Position numbers and translations under genes: made by a program. Below the pieces are notes generated by a model. It saw only the letters and a program-made list of their open reading frames with translations. It made no database searches and had not been told where the DNA came from. From Coniochaeta sp. PMI_546 (lineage: Eukaryota; Ascomycota; Sordariomycetes; Coniochaetales; Coniochaetaceae): a DNA stretch of 64,000 nt. Positions 54,078 to 64,000 of the stretch are shown here, one piece after another. Location: assembly GCA_021432605.1 (NCBI GenBank), contig MU271155.1, forward strand, positions 1 through 64,000, given 5' to 3'. How positions within the stretch are numbered: the first letter of the stretch is position 1; each line of letters opens with the position of its first letter.

Positions 54078-54630
54078 GAATAGACGAGATGCATGATCTG
54101 CATGCAGACTGGCCGGAAATGCCAAGGATGGGGATGTCAGCTTACTTTGCAGGAACTCCTTCTGAGCGGTGTCATCTCGTGATAGCTTTCAATTTTGTTC
54201 CATGCTATGTTTTCAGTTCCTTGAAGCACTCTTCCTTGTATCTGCTATCATAAACAAACGATCGAGTTATTCAGAAATTGGGCCATATACGGACAAGACA
54301 ACATCTTAGACCACACCACACAAATCGCCCAGAGGAACACGGTTGTCAGTCGGCAAGCCAAATTCGACATATCGACAGAGAGTCCTTAGCCACCTGGGTG
54401 TATAAGACATCACAGAGGTTCAGCAAGAAGCAAAGAGGACTGTAGGTCAGCCGACAAGATCACGCTCAGAACCGAATGCGTACGTATCGAGATTCCAGCC
54501 TCTGAATCAAATTTAGACTCCAAGTCGTGCCGACTGGTATAACCAAAAGATCAACCGTACCCAGAACCTCGGACAGCCCCAAAGCGAGCTGGAACATTGT
54601 GGCACGATGCTCCTCAACGGCTATATAAGC
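54078..54630. other. Intergenic space between convergent genes
   Basis: 553 bp of 3' flanks of the CorA-like gene and fbp1. No gene or repeat was recognised. Confidence 0.5.
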
Positions 54631-55801
54631 CTACTTCTTGTGGAATGCCTTCACCTTCTCCACCTCGTCATAACTGCCCATGAAGATGCCCGACTTGTCG
54701 TGGATGGTCTCCGGCACCACTTCGAGCATGCGCTCCATCTTGCTGTTAACCGCCTGGCCGCCGGCTAGAGTAAAAGGTCAGTGTACAAAGCACAATCACG
54801 GTTGGGTCACAGAGCGCTAACCATTCTCGAAGACCATAGCCATGGGCGCGCACTCGTACAGAATCCGCAGCTTGCCCTTGGGGCTCTTCTTGTCGGCCGG
54901 ATAGGCAAAGATGCCTCCATACAGCAGCGTCCGGTACGCGTCAGCCACCATGCTGCCGATGTACCGCGCGCTGTAAGGCTTTCCGCTGTCCTTCTGGAGC
55001 TGCTTGAGCGACTCGAAGTACTCCTTGACAGGGTCCTCCCAGTACAGCGAGTTGCCCTCGTTCACCGAGTAGATGGCCCTCTTCCGCGGCAGGCGCATGT
55101 TGGGGTGCGTTAGGATGAATTCGCCGACGCCGTTGTCGAGAGTGAAGCCGTTGACGGTGCCGCCCTTCATGGTGATGACCAGCTGCGCCGAGGCGCCGTA
55201 CATGGTGAAACCGGCGGCCACGAGCTCTGTGCCGGGCTTGAGGATGTCCTCGGGCGTGCCCTGGGACCCCTCGGCCAGCTTGTGGATGGCGAAGATGGTG
55301 CCGACTGACACGCCGGCATCAAGGTTGGAGGAGCCGTCGATCGGGTCGCAGGCGACGGCGTACCGCGCCTGGGTGGCGTCCCTGAAGTAGATGACGTTCT
55401 CCTCCTCTTCCGATACTAGCAGGGCGCACTTGCCGCTCGACCGCATAGCATTAATAAAGAGGTCGTTGGAGATGACATCTAGTTTCTTTTGGTCGTCGCC
55501 GGTTGTGTTTGACGAGCCGGCGAGGCCGGTCAGGTTTATTAGTGTGGCGCGGCGGATGTAGTAGGCGATCGACTTGAAGGAAAATTGTAGGGCGTGGAAT
55601 AGGAGTCTGGAAAGTCACCAGTCAGCCATTGGAGCATGTAGCAGGAGAGACGGAAGCTTACGTGAAATCTCCGGTGGCTTCCTTGTGCTTTGATTGCTCC
55701 TCGGTGAGGAACCGCGTCAGGGTGATGATGTTATAGTTCACCTGCTCCATCTCCGGCTGCTTCTGGGCAGCATTGTCGTCGCCATTGAGTGGTAAGACCA
55801 T
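54631..55801 (-). CDS. fbp1: Fructose-1,6-bisphosphatase
   Basis: There are three exons, 55,801-55,662, 55,606-54,822 and 54,764-54,631 (introns 55 and 57 bp), giving 352 residues, typical for fungi. Motifs are the metal site DPIDGSSNLDAG with the preceding Glu cluster LVSEEEENVIYF, the fructose-phosphate region YGGIFAYPADKKSPKGKLR, and LYECAPMAMVFENAGGQAV, completed by the last splice. The enzyme removes the 1-phosphate of fructose-1,6-bisphosphate in the cytosol and is the key step of gluconeogenesis, usually repressed by glucose. The gene is complete and undamaged. Confidence 0.96.
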
Positions 55802-56050
55802 GTTGACTGTTTTGAAGCTGAGGAGATAGGTATAAGGTTCAGAAATCTAGGTATGTGACGATGTGTCTGCGTAATAGGCGTGTCGACTCCTGTGGTATAA
55901 GCTTTTGCTGTTTCGACTTACACGCGGGGCGGCCGGGTGGAAGCTTTGGACAATGGCGGGGTTATCGGTTATCGTGTTTTCCTCGGCAGCGGATCTGTCG
56001 ACCGAGATGACGTCTGAAGTACCGGCAAGTAGGATAGACGAGAATGAGCT

Positions 56051-56390
56051 TCACTTGAGGCCGTCTCTGAAGTTTAGGAGAATTGATCCAAAAAAGAATA
56101 TGGGTTGAAAGGTGAACAGTTGAAATTTGAGACGGGAAGAGGAGAGAACCACAATGACGACAAGCACGAGGGTCCAGAAGAGGACGACACCCAGCTTATC
56201 TAGCGACCTGGAACTGTCCAGATCCACCGGCGGCCCAATAGGGACCGCATCGAGTATGTAATTGCCCAGACCGTGTCCATGGTCTGCTCTATAATCGGAG
56301 CCTTTGGCTGGGATAATCCATCAGTCAAGTGTCGAGAAGCGGATACGTACCTGACATGTCGACCCCGTTGATCGAGTTCGGGATCCTCAT
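56051..56390 (-). CDS. Possible small single-pass membrane protein
   Basis: Two segments, 56,390-56,351 and 56,307-56,051, join over a 43-bp GT-AG intron (GTACGT...CCCAG) to 98 residues starting MRIPNSINGVDM. A soluble part (GHGLGNYILDAVPIGPP) is followed by one strong membrane helix (LGVVLFWTLVLVVIVVLSS, about residues 55-73) and a short basic/aromatic tail. The frame is open upstream for about 95 more codons but has no ATG there, so the true start could lie in an upstream exon. I recognise no family. It lies 249 bp upstream of fbp1 on the same strand. It is supported by a plausible splice and a hydrophobic segment only. Confidence 0.35.
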
Positions 56391-57216
56391 CTGGCCCCTT
56401 GCCCCACCGGTAGCTATCGGCAGAGCACGGTTATCGCGTAGATCCGGAAGAGCCTTCGCACTTGGAAGCGCGATTCTGCATGATCTGGATGCGAAAGGGC
56501 ACACAGGCTGGAATAATTCCGGCCGAGTGGAAGCGACTTCAGAAGCAGCGTTCGAAGACAAAGAGGATTTCCCGGGATGGAGACAACGAGAACCGCCCCA
56601 CTGGTCCGACAGATAGACGCATGGAACCGGCACTTCAGGAACAACCTTTCCTTTCTTCCAATGTTCGAGCGCCAATTGGTCCTTTCGACCAATTGCCTGC
56701 TACAGTGTAGGTCGGTCTGGTGTAACGACTCGGCTGGAGGCTCAGATGACTTGGGAGCGTGACCCGTGACAAGAAGCAGCACTAGAATGGAGAAAGGATG
56801 GAGAACTGGAGAACTGGAGAAGGCATGCAGCTCGGGAAACCGGTGCCGAGATGCGGGCCTTCAATAGCCGAACCCTAACCCTCTAAGTAGTTGTGCCTTT
56901 GAGCCTGGAGGACGAGGCAACAACTTTTGGCATCAATTGGCGATAAGCTGATCCAACGGCTTATCTTAGGGAGCATGAGCCCGGCGTGACATACCTCGGC
57001 ATGTGCTCCTGTTCTGCCGAGCGACAACCAATGCGTCTCACAACTCCGACCATCCCTTAATCAACGACTTCCATCTATGCGTTGCTAATCTTTGTCCTGA
57101 TATCATCTTCGCTTGACGTAATCTTTCTTAATCAAATCAGAACCGCTGCCGAGTAGCAGCGCAATCCTACCTCTCACATACCAAAACTCGCAAAAACTAT
57201 CGCAAACAAGAGCAAG
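56391..57216. other. Intergenic region upstream of pex11
   Basis: 826 bp. A 122-codon frame on the - strand overlaps the upstream extension of the small membrane protein and lacks motifs. The last 200 bp before 57,217 are A/C/T-rich and TATA-less, likely the pex11 leader. Confidence 0.4.
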
Positions 57217-57981
57217 ATGGTCGCCGACGCCCTAATCTACCACCCCTCGGTATCGCACTACCTCAAATTCGTCGCCACGACCGTCGGCCGCGACAAGCTC
57301 CTCCGCACCATCCAGTACTTCGCCCGCTTCTACGCCTGGTACCTCTTCCGCACCAATGCGCTACCCACACAGATCGCTCCCTGGGACGCGGTCAAGAAGC
57401 AGTTGGGCCTCGTGCGCAAGTTCATGCGCATAGGCAAGAACGTCGAGCATCTCCGCGCCGCCGCCGTGGCCGCTGACGCCAAGACCATGGACCCGGTGCT
57501 GCGGTACGCCACCGTCGGCCGGCAGCTGGGCTATGCGGGGTACCTGACACTCGACATGGCGACCGTCCTCGACGCGGCGGGCATCCGGAAGAGCGCGAGC
57601 GCGAAGAAGTTCCAGCGGGAGGCGTACCGGTTCTGGGCTTGGGGACTGCTGTGCAGTGTGGTTGCGCAGACGTACACGCTCTACCGGCTGCGCGAGAGGG
57701 AGGCCAAGGTTGATCGCAAGGAGGGCGAGGGTGTTGTAGAGAGCAAGAGGATCATCTTGTAAGTTGGCTTGCAAACTCTCCTAAGCTTTTTGTGATGGCT
57801 TACTAACTTCGGACGTAGGGAGCGCGCCGCGAGCAGACTGCAGCTGACATCGGATCTATGCGACTTGACCGTACCACTGTCAGCCCTCGCATGGGTTAAT
57901 CTTGACGACGGTGTTGTTGGACTCGCCGGTACCGTTAGCAGTTTGATCGGTCTGTACCTGCAATGGAAGAAGACGGCTTGA
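57217..57981 (+). CDS. pex11: Peroxisomal membrane protein PEX11
   Basis: There are two exons, 57,217-57,758 and 57,819-57,981. The 60-bp intron has donor GTAAGT and a perfect TACTAAC branch site. The product is 234 residues, the usual Pex11 length. The N-terminus (LIYHPSVSHYLKFVATTVGR then DKLLRTIQYFARFYAWYL) is the amphipathic, membrane-remodelling region of Pex11. RKFMRIGKNVEHLRAA is the conserved central motif, and the C-terminus ends with a membrane helix (VVGLAGTVSSLIGLYLQW) plus a lysine tail. Pex11 drives peroxisome elongation and division. Confidence 0.93.
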
Positions 57982-58429
57982 GGAGAGGAAATCAGCTGAT
58001 GTCAAGTGATTCTGGTTAATGCGCGCCTGTTTTATGTTCGTTAGAAATCTGACATGTGCCGCCTTGTATGAGGATCCAACCATACTGAGAGAGGCATACC
58101 ACGCTCTTTACTGCACAGCTCTCCACGGGCGGTTTCCTGCAGGCGATGTTGCTTTGTCTGTACATATTAGGTATACCTTATTAGAAGCTCGGAAATCGGA
58201 CCCGCTTTTAGATTTGTAGACCCCAGAAATAGTAGGAAACCCCTGGTGCGGGGATGCTCTCCTCCCGCTTCCTGAACATCTGCCGCCGTGCTCTCTAGTG
58301 TAATCCACCTCAGGCAGACCATGCTATGAGGCACTCCGCTGTATTGACTCATTGCAACGATACGTTATAGGCGCTAGTTCGTCGTCGTTCTAATCTTCCG
58401 ATCAATGACTAGTACTTCCCTCACGGAAG
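57982..58429. other. Intergenic region
   Basis: 448 bp between pex11 and the F-box gene. Only short accidental frames are present. Confidence 0.45.
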
Positions 58430-59928
58430 ATGATACGATGTGCCACTCCAGACCAGTTGCTTCAGCCTTCTCGCCTCTCAGGCCTTTCCGGCCTTCCAGT
58501 GGAGATTCTTTCACTTATATTAAGCAACTTCTGCTTGCACTGCCGCGAACCACATGAAACACCAGAGGTCTATACCCAGAACAGGCAACAAGAACTAGAC
58601 AAGCCTTCGTAGTACTCGTTGGATCTCCAGGCACTTTATTCCAGTTGCTTGGTCTCGAGGAGGCTCTGCCAAATCTCTCAGCCTATTCTCTACCATGCGT
58701 TTGTCCCTGCATATGGCGACTCATGGCGGTCAAGGCAATACAGCTGGAGCAACCGCCTCAGCTCTTTCCTGCGAACAGTGGTGCGACGCCCCGATCTGGC
58801 TGCCATGGTCCAACGCTTCTTTCTCAGCTTCTACTTCAGAGTCGAAGATATCGAGGACGAGGCCGGTGTTGTACTAGAAGAGGTTGCGCGAGCTCGCGAT
58901 ATCGACCTTTCCAGCTTCCTTCGTCCTTTCCAAGATATATGGACGAGAGAGACACGTGCATGCTATTGTCCTTCTACTGATGAACTAGCAGCTATGCTCC
59001 TATCATGTCTCCCCAACCTGAGTACACTCTACCTTTCGTCACGCTCCCCTTGGAGTGCTATTCCTAAGTCAGCTCTGAGCGCTGCTGGCGTGTCAAATCT
59101 CTCTTTACGGACGATTGACGTCTGTGGGGATCAATACGATGCGCACTATCGCCTAAGTGGTATTCTCGAGATGTCTGCATCTACTCTAAGGACCCTGAAT
59201 ATCGACCTGTACGATTCCTTCGATGGGCGAGGGATGTCAATCTGCCCCTTGCCGAACCTACGAAGCATCTCCCTTACTAGAAGTACAATTAGCGAGCCGG
59301 ATCTTGAGGCTCTCCTTTCTTGTTGTATCGGCCTCGAGGTATTTGTTCACGATGCTAGTAAGTATCAAGGCCTCCCTAGCTGTATATTCAATGACACTAC
59401 TACAATACTCTGGGATGAAGTGAGACCACAAGTACTAACCAGGTTCTTATAGTATCAGACAGGGATCATATCTTACTATCCGACCTCATCAGGTGCCTTA
59501 GCAAGCATAAGGAAACGCTCACAACACTACATCTCAATATCCGGAATGTTCATGTCCCAAATTGGGACGTCCTCCCCAGTTTACGAGACTTTCCTATCCT
59601 CCGGGCTGTACTCCTCAACTCAGCATTCATATACCACAATACGGAAGACTCATCCGGAGACTACGGTGCCCTAACTCAACTTCTTCCTTCGTCTATCGTC
59701 TCATTACGGCTAGAAATCATACCTAGTGCTGAAATTTGTGGCCGATTGGCAAGAGGTTTATTCGGAGTTTCAGCGGCGACTTGCCAGGGCCGATTTCCCA
59801 ACCTGAAAATGGTCAAGTGCTACACGGCGGAGCGGCTCGCCGATGACGATCTCAGCGAGAAGTTTGCCAGCACGGGGGTAGACTTCACTTATGATGCCCG
59901 GCCCGACAATTCACTCTTCAATTTATGA
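58430..59928 (+). CDS. F-box protein with leucine-rich-repeat-like C-terminus
   Basis: I read three exons, 58,430-58,567, 58,613-59,357 and 59,453-59,928, giving 452 residues. The F-box is at the N-terminus: LSGLPVEILSLILSNF ... LYSSCLVSRRLCQISQPILY. LRR-like segments follow (LPNLSTLYLSSRS, STLRTLNIDLYDS, LPNLRSISLTRST, LTTLHLNIRNV). The second intron (95 bp; GTAAGT, TACTAAC branch) is convincing. The first is only 45 bp with a weak GTCTAT donor; I invoke it because the unspliced frame contains one TAG (58,610), and removing it restores HETPE-YSLDLQ in frame. If it is not spliced, the gene is nonsense-interrupted. F-box proteins of this kind act as substrate receptors of SCF ubiquitin ligases; the target is unknown. 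Confidence 0.72.
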
Positions 59929-60187
59929 AAAATTCCCTTTTTCTTCTTCCTTCCCTTCAGTTTCTTTCCTTGCGAAGAGAGCGGGAGAGGCGGTGGCGGC
60001 GGCGGAAATTAATATCGAGTTTGGCCAAGGAAATGAAGCATGCCGCCGGCCTGCAAATACAATCTGCTATAACAGTGACCGCAGGTCATCCAGCTCTACG
60101 TTATTCTGTCACAAAGCTATCGCCTTTCCATGTCACCTAGCAATTGCCAATCATCACCATGCGATCCGAACAGGATCTAGTTCGCCC

Positions 60188-60751
60188 TCATTCTCTTGCC
60201 CTCTTTCCATCACCACGCCTCGCTGCCAGTGCGTCTCTTAACCTCGACAACGCCTCCAACACTGTCGCTTCTCGTACACGTTCCCTCGGACCAGGGAAAC
60301 AAAATGGCCCCCAGGCTTGACTTCCCTCGCGAGACGCAATACCAATGAACACTGTGCCTACAGGCTTCCCATCCTGTGGATCCGGACCCGCCACGCCTGT
60401 AGTGCCAATCCCCCAGGTGGTCGGGATTCCATCAAACGTCGTTGCCTCTCGCGCGCCCTCCGCCATCTGTCTGGCGACGTCGGCGTGTATGACGCCCTTT
60501 CGCGCGATGAGGTCTGCGTCGACGTTGAGGAGTAGCTGTTTAAGTGGGGTGGCGTAGGAGACGACGCCGCCTCGGAAGGCGGCGCTGGCGCCAGGGACGG
60601 ATGTCAGAGCCGCCATGACGCCGCCGGCTGTGAGCGACTCGGCAACGCCGACAGTGTCACCGGCTGAACGGAGTATATAGATAACATCAGAGGCAATGTC
60701 TATGAGGGTTTCCGTGCTGCGTTGAATATGCTGATGGTTGGAGGAAGCCAT
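60188..60751 (-). CDS. CinA C-terminal-domain protein (PncC-type nicotinamide-nucleotide amidase)
   Basis: A single-exon frame of 187 residues covering one complete CinA C-terminal domain. Motifs are VGVAESLTAGGVMAALTSVP, FRGGVVSYATPLKQ, TWGIGTTGVAGPDPQDGKPV and GTVFIGIAS, all hallmarks of the family. In bacteria this domain deamidates nicotinamide mononucleotide to nicotinate mononucleotide (pyridine nucleotide salvage); the N-terminal COG1058 domain of full-length CinA is absent. The fungal role is unproven. The protein lacks an obvious targeting peptide. The family's bacterial distribution makes an old transfer into ascomycetes a reasonable inference. Confidence 0.9.
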   Translation of the reverse strand: MASSNHQHIQRSTETLIDIASDVIYILRSAGDTVGVAESLTAGGVMAALTSVPGASAAFRGGVVSYATPLKQLLLNVDADLIARKGVIHADVARQMAEGAREATTFDGIPTTWGIGTTGVAGPDPQDGKPVGTVFIGIASREGSQAWGPFCFPGPRERVREATVLEALSRLRDALAARRGDGKRARE

Positions 60752-62056
60752 GGTTTTTTGTTGGATGATTGTTTTCTAAATGCTGGACCCGGAGTGATAT
60801 ATGGCAGAGGTTGCGATGAGAAAAGAAAAGTCAGACTCGCCGTTGCGTGTATTATGAGGGGAGAATTGTATTAAGCGAAGCGCCATTCTGTCTATTTGAA
60901 GCCAAATTGCTTTCCACCACTGTTGGCTCTTGTGGTCGAGAGCGAGGAGTAAATGCAGTACTCTATATTTAGAACCATCGCGACGCCAACGTCCATCGCA
61001 TCCGCAGGTCACCGTATCTAACAAAACAAATCACTATCAATGCCCAGTCTGTCTGCTTTACCTCGGCCCCATGGGTGTCGTCCACGTTTCGGCTCATCTC
61101 TTCAACGATCATGACCGTGGCTATAGGGTTGCTGTATAAGCGAAAAGCCTCGCCACTGTTGAGTTTGTCGCGTTTAGGGGGGATCTCTCAAGAAGTAGTA
61201 ATTAAATCAACGAGAAGCTAAAGGACCTCAATACCTGATAGGATACCCAGATCTAGACGGCTTCGTCATGGTAGGCTGATCACGCACAACGGCATCAACT
61301 TCCAATCACAGATAACATATCAAAGATGTCATTTGACACTTAAGTTGTGACGCTGGCCCCCAAACTATGGTTACTGATTGCCTAGTGAGCATGGTTGAGA
61401 CTGAGGGTGACGCAAGTAGCTCATTTCAACATCATTGCTGTGTGTGAGAACACGGTGATTATATCAAAAGTTAAGAGGCATCCTGGCTGATGCCTTCAAT
61501 CAGTATTCTCTCAATCTGAAAAATTGCTTACCCTATGTTTATGATGAAGACATGTCACCAGCTGCTTGAATAAGCGAGTCCACTCGAAGTTCATACGTCC
61601 AATTATCTGCCTTGTTGTCCCAAACTTCATGTCATGCAAAATCCTCACACATACGCAATGCTCCAGCCCCTACATTTAGGCACCCGAATAACGACCAAAC
61701 AGATTCCAATCGATACGAGCTAGTCCAGCGGTGGAAGGTCAATCTTCTATGGCAACGGAAACGCATTTGCCGTCTTGACCTCGAGGGGAGTGGTTTCTAC
61801 AGCATAGGATATGGATTGAAGTTGTCAGCCCCCTGTTGAGGTGACCACGAAGAGGCACTGTCGGCCTAACACCACACCTTGAGAACATCTCTTCGGCAAG
61901 AGCTCTTTCCTGAACCTATGAAGAGCCTTGACTGCGCCGTACTCAACACTATATAAGATCCCGTCTCCCTGCACGACAAGCCTCCTCCTCCCTCTCAACT
62001 CAATGTGATACCTATTTCAAAGCTACCGTCCTTTCCACGTCTCACAAACAATAACA
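60752..62056. other. Intergenic region with TATA-like box
   Basis: 1.3 kb. Small frames of 60-82 codons on both strands have no motifs. A TATA-like CTATATAAG near 61,949-61,957, about 100 bp before the next ATG, together with a following C/T-rich tract, marks the promoter of the downstream membrane protein gene. Confidence 0.5.
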
Positions 62057-62850
62057 ATGGCAAGCCCATCGCCGCCGGCCGAACAGTCCCAGCGCCCTCT
62101 CAATCCCGAGATGGTCTACCGACCACTCACCCCTCGCTCGACAGACCAGCTCCTCGGCAACGACGACGGTAACGACCAGCCAAGCTACAAATTCCGCATC
62201 CACATCATCTCCGTCCTCCGCGTCCTTGTAGCTATCATTGCCTCTATCGACTGGATCTTGTGGGCTGAGCGTATGCACGTCGCCGACGTCTTCATGGTCC
62301 TCATCTTCGTCGAGCTCCTCTTCCTCATCATCTGGACCCTGTTTCTCATCGGGTACAAGCGGTCTATATCCAAGCACCTATGCCCCGGTGGTGGGATTTC
62401 CTGTCAGATCGGTCCCCTACGCTGTATCCTCGGTCACTCCGAGGATGACGATGACGGTGATGAGCCGCCTAAGAAACGGAAGCCGCTCCGGCTCTCGTGG
62501 ATCGTCGATCTGTCCTTTGCTATCACGTTGTTGGTGTTTTCCGTCGTGTCCAACCGCTGGCAGTGGTATACTGTGTGGCACCACTACCCGCACATCATGA
62601 TATTGCTATATTTTGTCGTGTAAGTTTGCTCGTACGTGTTACATTGCCTAAGATGCTAATGTATCACAGCTCCTTCGAGTTCGTCATCGCCGCCGTCACG
62701 TTCCTGAGCATCGTTTCGAAGATCAAGTCTGTGGCCGTTATTCTCCACGCCGACCAGGTGGACTCAACCGGTCCGGCCTACCGCATTCGACTGCCGCAGG
62801 AGGAAGACGTTCGGGCACTACGTGGACAGCAGATCTCTGTTGCGGCATGA
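62057..62850 (+). CDS. Multi-pass membrane protein of unknown function
   Basis: There are two exons, 62,057-62,619 and 62,670-62,850 (50-bp intron, GTAAGT...CACAG), giving 247 residues. The polar N-terminus (residues 1-44) is followed by four likely membrane segments: IISVLRVLVAIIASIDWILW, VFMVLIFVELLFLIIWTLFL, LSFAITLLVFSVVS, and one completed by the splice, HIMILLYFVVSFEFVIAAVTF. An acidic/basic loop (EDDDDGDEPPKKRKP) lies between segments 2 and 3. The arrangement resembles small fungal integral membrane proteins, but I recognise no named family. The TATA-like box and clean splice support it as a real gene. Confidence 0.8.
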
Positions 62851-63577
62851 TTACAGGATTGAGTAGTTTTGGAGAGTGTGAACAAAGTGTGCGAGTAAGG
62901 AGAACACACGCTATGCTGTAAGGCTGGGGTCTGCTGCAAACGGCGGTGTGAAACTAGTCTGGCTGGTCTAGCATGGGTGAAGGAATCTCTCCCATATTGT
63001 GTGTCGTGCATGCCGAAGAGTGGCCCCTGCGTGTAAGTACGACGTATACATACGGTTTGCGTTAGGAGTAGATTCGGCATTTGCGTAGTAATGCACTCTG
63101 GTACCACCAGTGAATGGTGAGGCGAATGTTACCTTATGTTCGTTGTTGGAGCAGTGTCATAGGGTACCTTATTCAAGGATCTCACACGGAGCAAGACGAG
63201 AGGCAACCACAACCGTCTGATCTGCAGAAGAGACTCTTTCTTACCACAAATCAAGACAACAGCCGACGGACCACACCTCACATACCTCAGAGGTCAAGCG
63301 ACAACATGTTCACCACAAATTAGCAGGGACGCGCGTCTCCTCATCCCGGAGTCGCAACCCGCCTCCTAAGCAGATATCGTCAATCCCTCAAGATGGCCAT
63401 AACAGTGCTGCCTAATGGCAGCCCCACCGACGCAGGTATGTCCACGCCCCTTCAGAGCAAGCGCAGCGGCACAATGGCCTCCTCTTCCATATTTGCAGAC
63501 GTTCCGACTGGTATCGCGCCTGTTCCTTCCTCATCCGAGGCTTGACACGATTTACTGATCCTCTCTTCCTCCTTCAA
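62851..63577. other. Intergenic region
   Basis: About 730 bp between the membrane protein gene and the 3' end of the right-edge P450. It contains only the possible 29-residue frame at 63,393. Confidence 0.45.
63393..63545 (+). CDS. Possible very small spliced frame (29 aa)
   Basis: ATG 63,393 opens MAITVLPNGSPTDA. A canonical donor GTATGT at 63,436 and acceptor TTTGCAG at 63,498 (63-bp intron) would join to DVPTGIAPVPSSSEA and a stop at 63,543-63,545. The splice signals and in-frame join are good, but nothing else supports translation. It could be a leader peptide, a non-coding transcript or chance. Confidence 0.2.
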   Translation: MAITVLPNGSPTDAGMSTPLQSKRSGTMASSSIFADVPTGIAPVPSSSEA

Positions 63578-64000
63578 TCACTCAACCCGTTCGAACCTCA
63601 AGAACAACCTCTCCTTCGCCGGCCGGCTCGTATACCCGTCAGTCTGCTCAGCAAGCCCGTCATCACTAACCACATGACTCGTGTAGTTCGAGTATACAGC
63701 CGCAACGATAAGTTTCATCTCTGTCCTACCGTTAGCACATCTCTCGTCCTCTCCTCTTTCTTCTTGACCGTAAGAAAGGAATCGCTCACCATGCATGGCA
63801 AAGTTGCTCCCAACACACATCCTCCCACCACTCGAGAACGCCCAGAAAGCCCTGTTCCGCTCCTTCCTCTCCTCCTCGGTCGCTTGGCCCGGAAGCCAGC
63901 GGGTATGGTCCCACTCCTCGGGAGACGGAAAGACGCGCTCATCCCGGTGCAATGCGTACGCCATAGCTGCAACTCGTACACCGCCCGGGACTGCGTAGCC
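63578..64000 (-). CDS. Cytochrome P450, C-terminal part (runs off the window)
   Basis: The last two exons read 64,000-63,790 and 63,720-63,578, with a 69-bp intron (donor GTGAGC, acceptor GGACAG). The 5' part lies beyond 64,000. Visible motifs are VFPSPEEWDHTRWLPG (PERF-like region), the heme loop FSSGGRMCVGSNFAMH and, after the splice, EMKLIVAAVYSNYTSHV. The heme loop is unusual in FSSGGRMC rather than FGxGxRxC, but it keeps the Cys ligand. The family cannot be fixed from the fragment; LIVAAVYSNY resembles CYP52/CYP5xx-type C-termini common in fungal secondary metabolism. Confidence 0.85.
   Translation of the reverse strand, partial: GYAVPGGVRVAAMAYALHRDERVFPSPEEWDHTRWLPGQATEEERKERNRAFWAFSSGGRMCVGSNFAMHGERFLSYGQEERGEDERCANGRTEMKLIVAAVYSNYTSHVVSDDGLAEQTDGYTSRPAKERLFLRFERVE

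Overview
The window looks like a filamentous ascomycete (Pezizomycotina, most likely Sordariomycetes). The evidence is short GT-AG introns of about 45-95 bp, compact GC-balanced genes, a nuo51/trm7/mak5/pex11/fbp1 gene set, a fungal type III polyketide synthase, and one end so damaged by repeat-induced point mutation (RIP) that CpA/TpG is almost gone. I cannot name the genus from sequence alone.

Layout. (1) 1-18,870 is an AT-rich, gene-free, RIP-decayed block. A 22-bp G-poor minisatellite (1-1314, resuming at 14,866-15,063) is split by a Ty3/gypsy chromovirus-type LTR fossil (1315-14,865). That fossil is itself split by a second copy of the same family in reverse orientation (4863-11,623). 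Both insertions keep perfect 5-bp target duplications. From 15,064 to 18,870 lies a more heavily mutated block with two 430-bp direct copies, a 233-bp tandem duplication and a hairpin, whose identity I could not read. (2) From about 18,900 the composition switches abruptly to normal gene space.

(3) 19.7-38 kb holds mostly intact genes: a cytochrome P450 divergent from a GNAT acetyltransferase; the tRNA 2'-O-methyltransferase trm7 divergent from the DEAD-box helicase mak5; a hypothetical protein; an unusual fusion of a Hal3/PPC-decarboxylase-like flavoprotein domain, an F-box-like segment and ankyrin-like repeats; dynactin p27 divergent from nuo51 (complex I 51 kDa); and a type III PKS convergent with a Git1/Pho84-like transporter.

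(4) 39.7-52 kb is a decaying stretch. It contains relics of an L-threonine aldolase and an MFS transporter, a CYP7/CYP8-like P450 tightly followed by an OXLD1-like protein, a short TPR gene with a damaged splice donor, an AhpD-like protein, and an amidase that appears newly broken. (5) 52.4-64 kb returns to ordinary genes: a CorA-like channel, fructose-1,6-bisphosphatase, a possible small membrane protein, PEX11, an F-box/LRR-like protein, a bacterial-type CinA/PncC amidase domain, a small multi-pass membrane protein, and the 3' end of another P450 that runs off the right edge.

The strongest candidates for something undescribed are the pseudo-decarboxylase/F-box/ankyrin fusion (29,618-31,396) and the conserved antisense reading frame near the 3' LTR of the retroelement family. 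No CRISPR array, rRNA, convincing tRNA or complete novel multi-gene defence system was seen.
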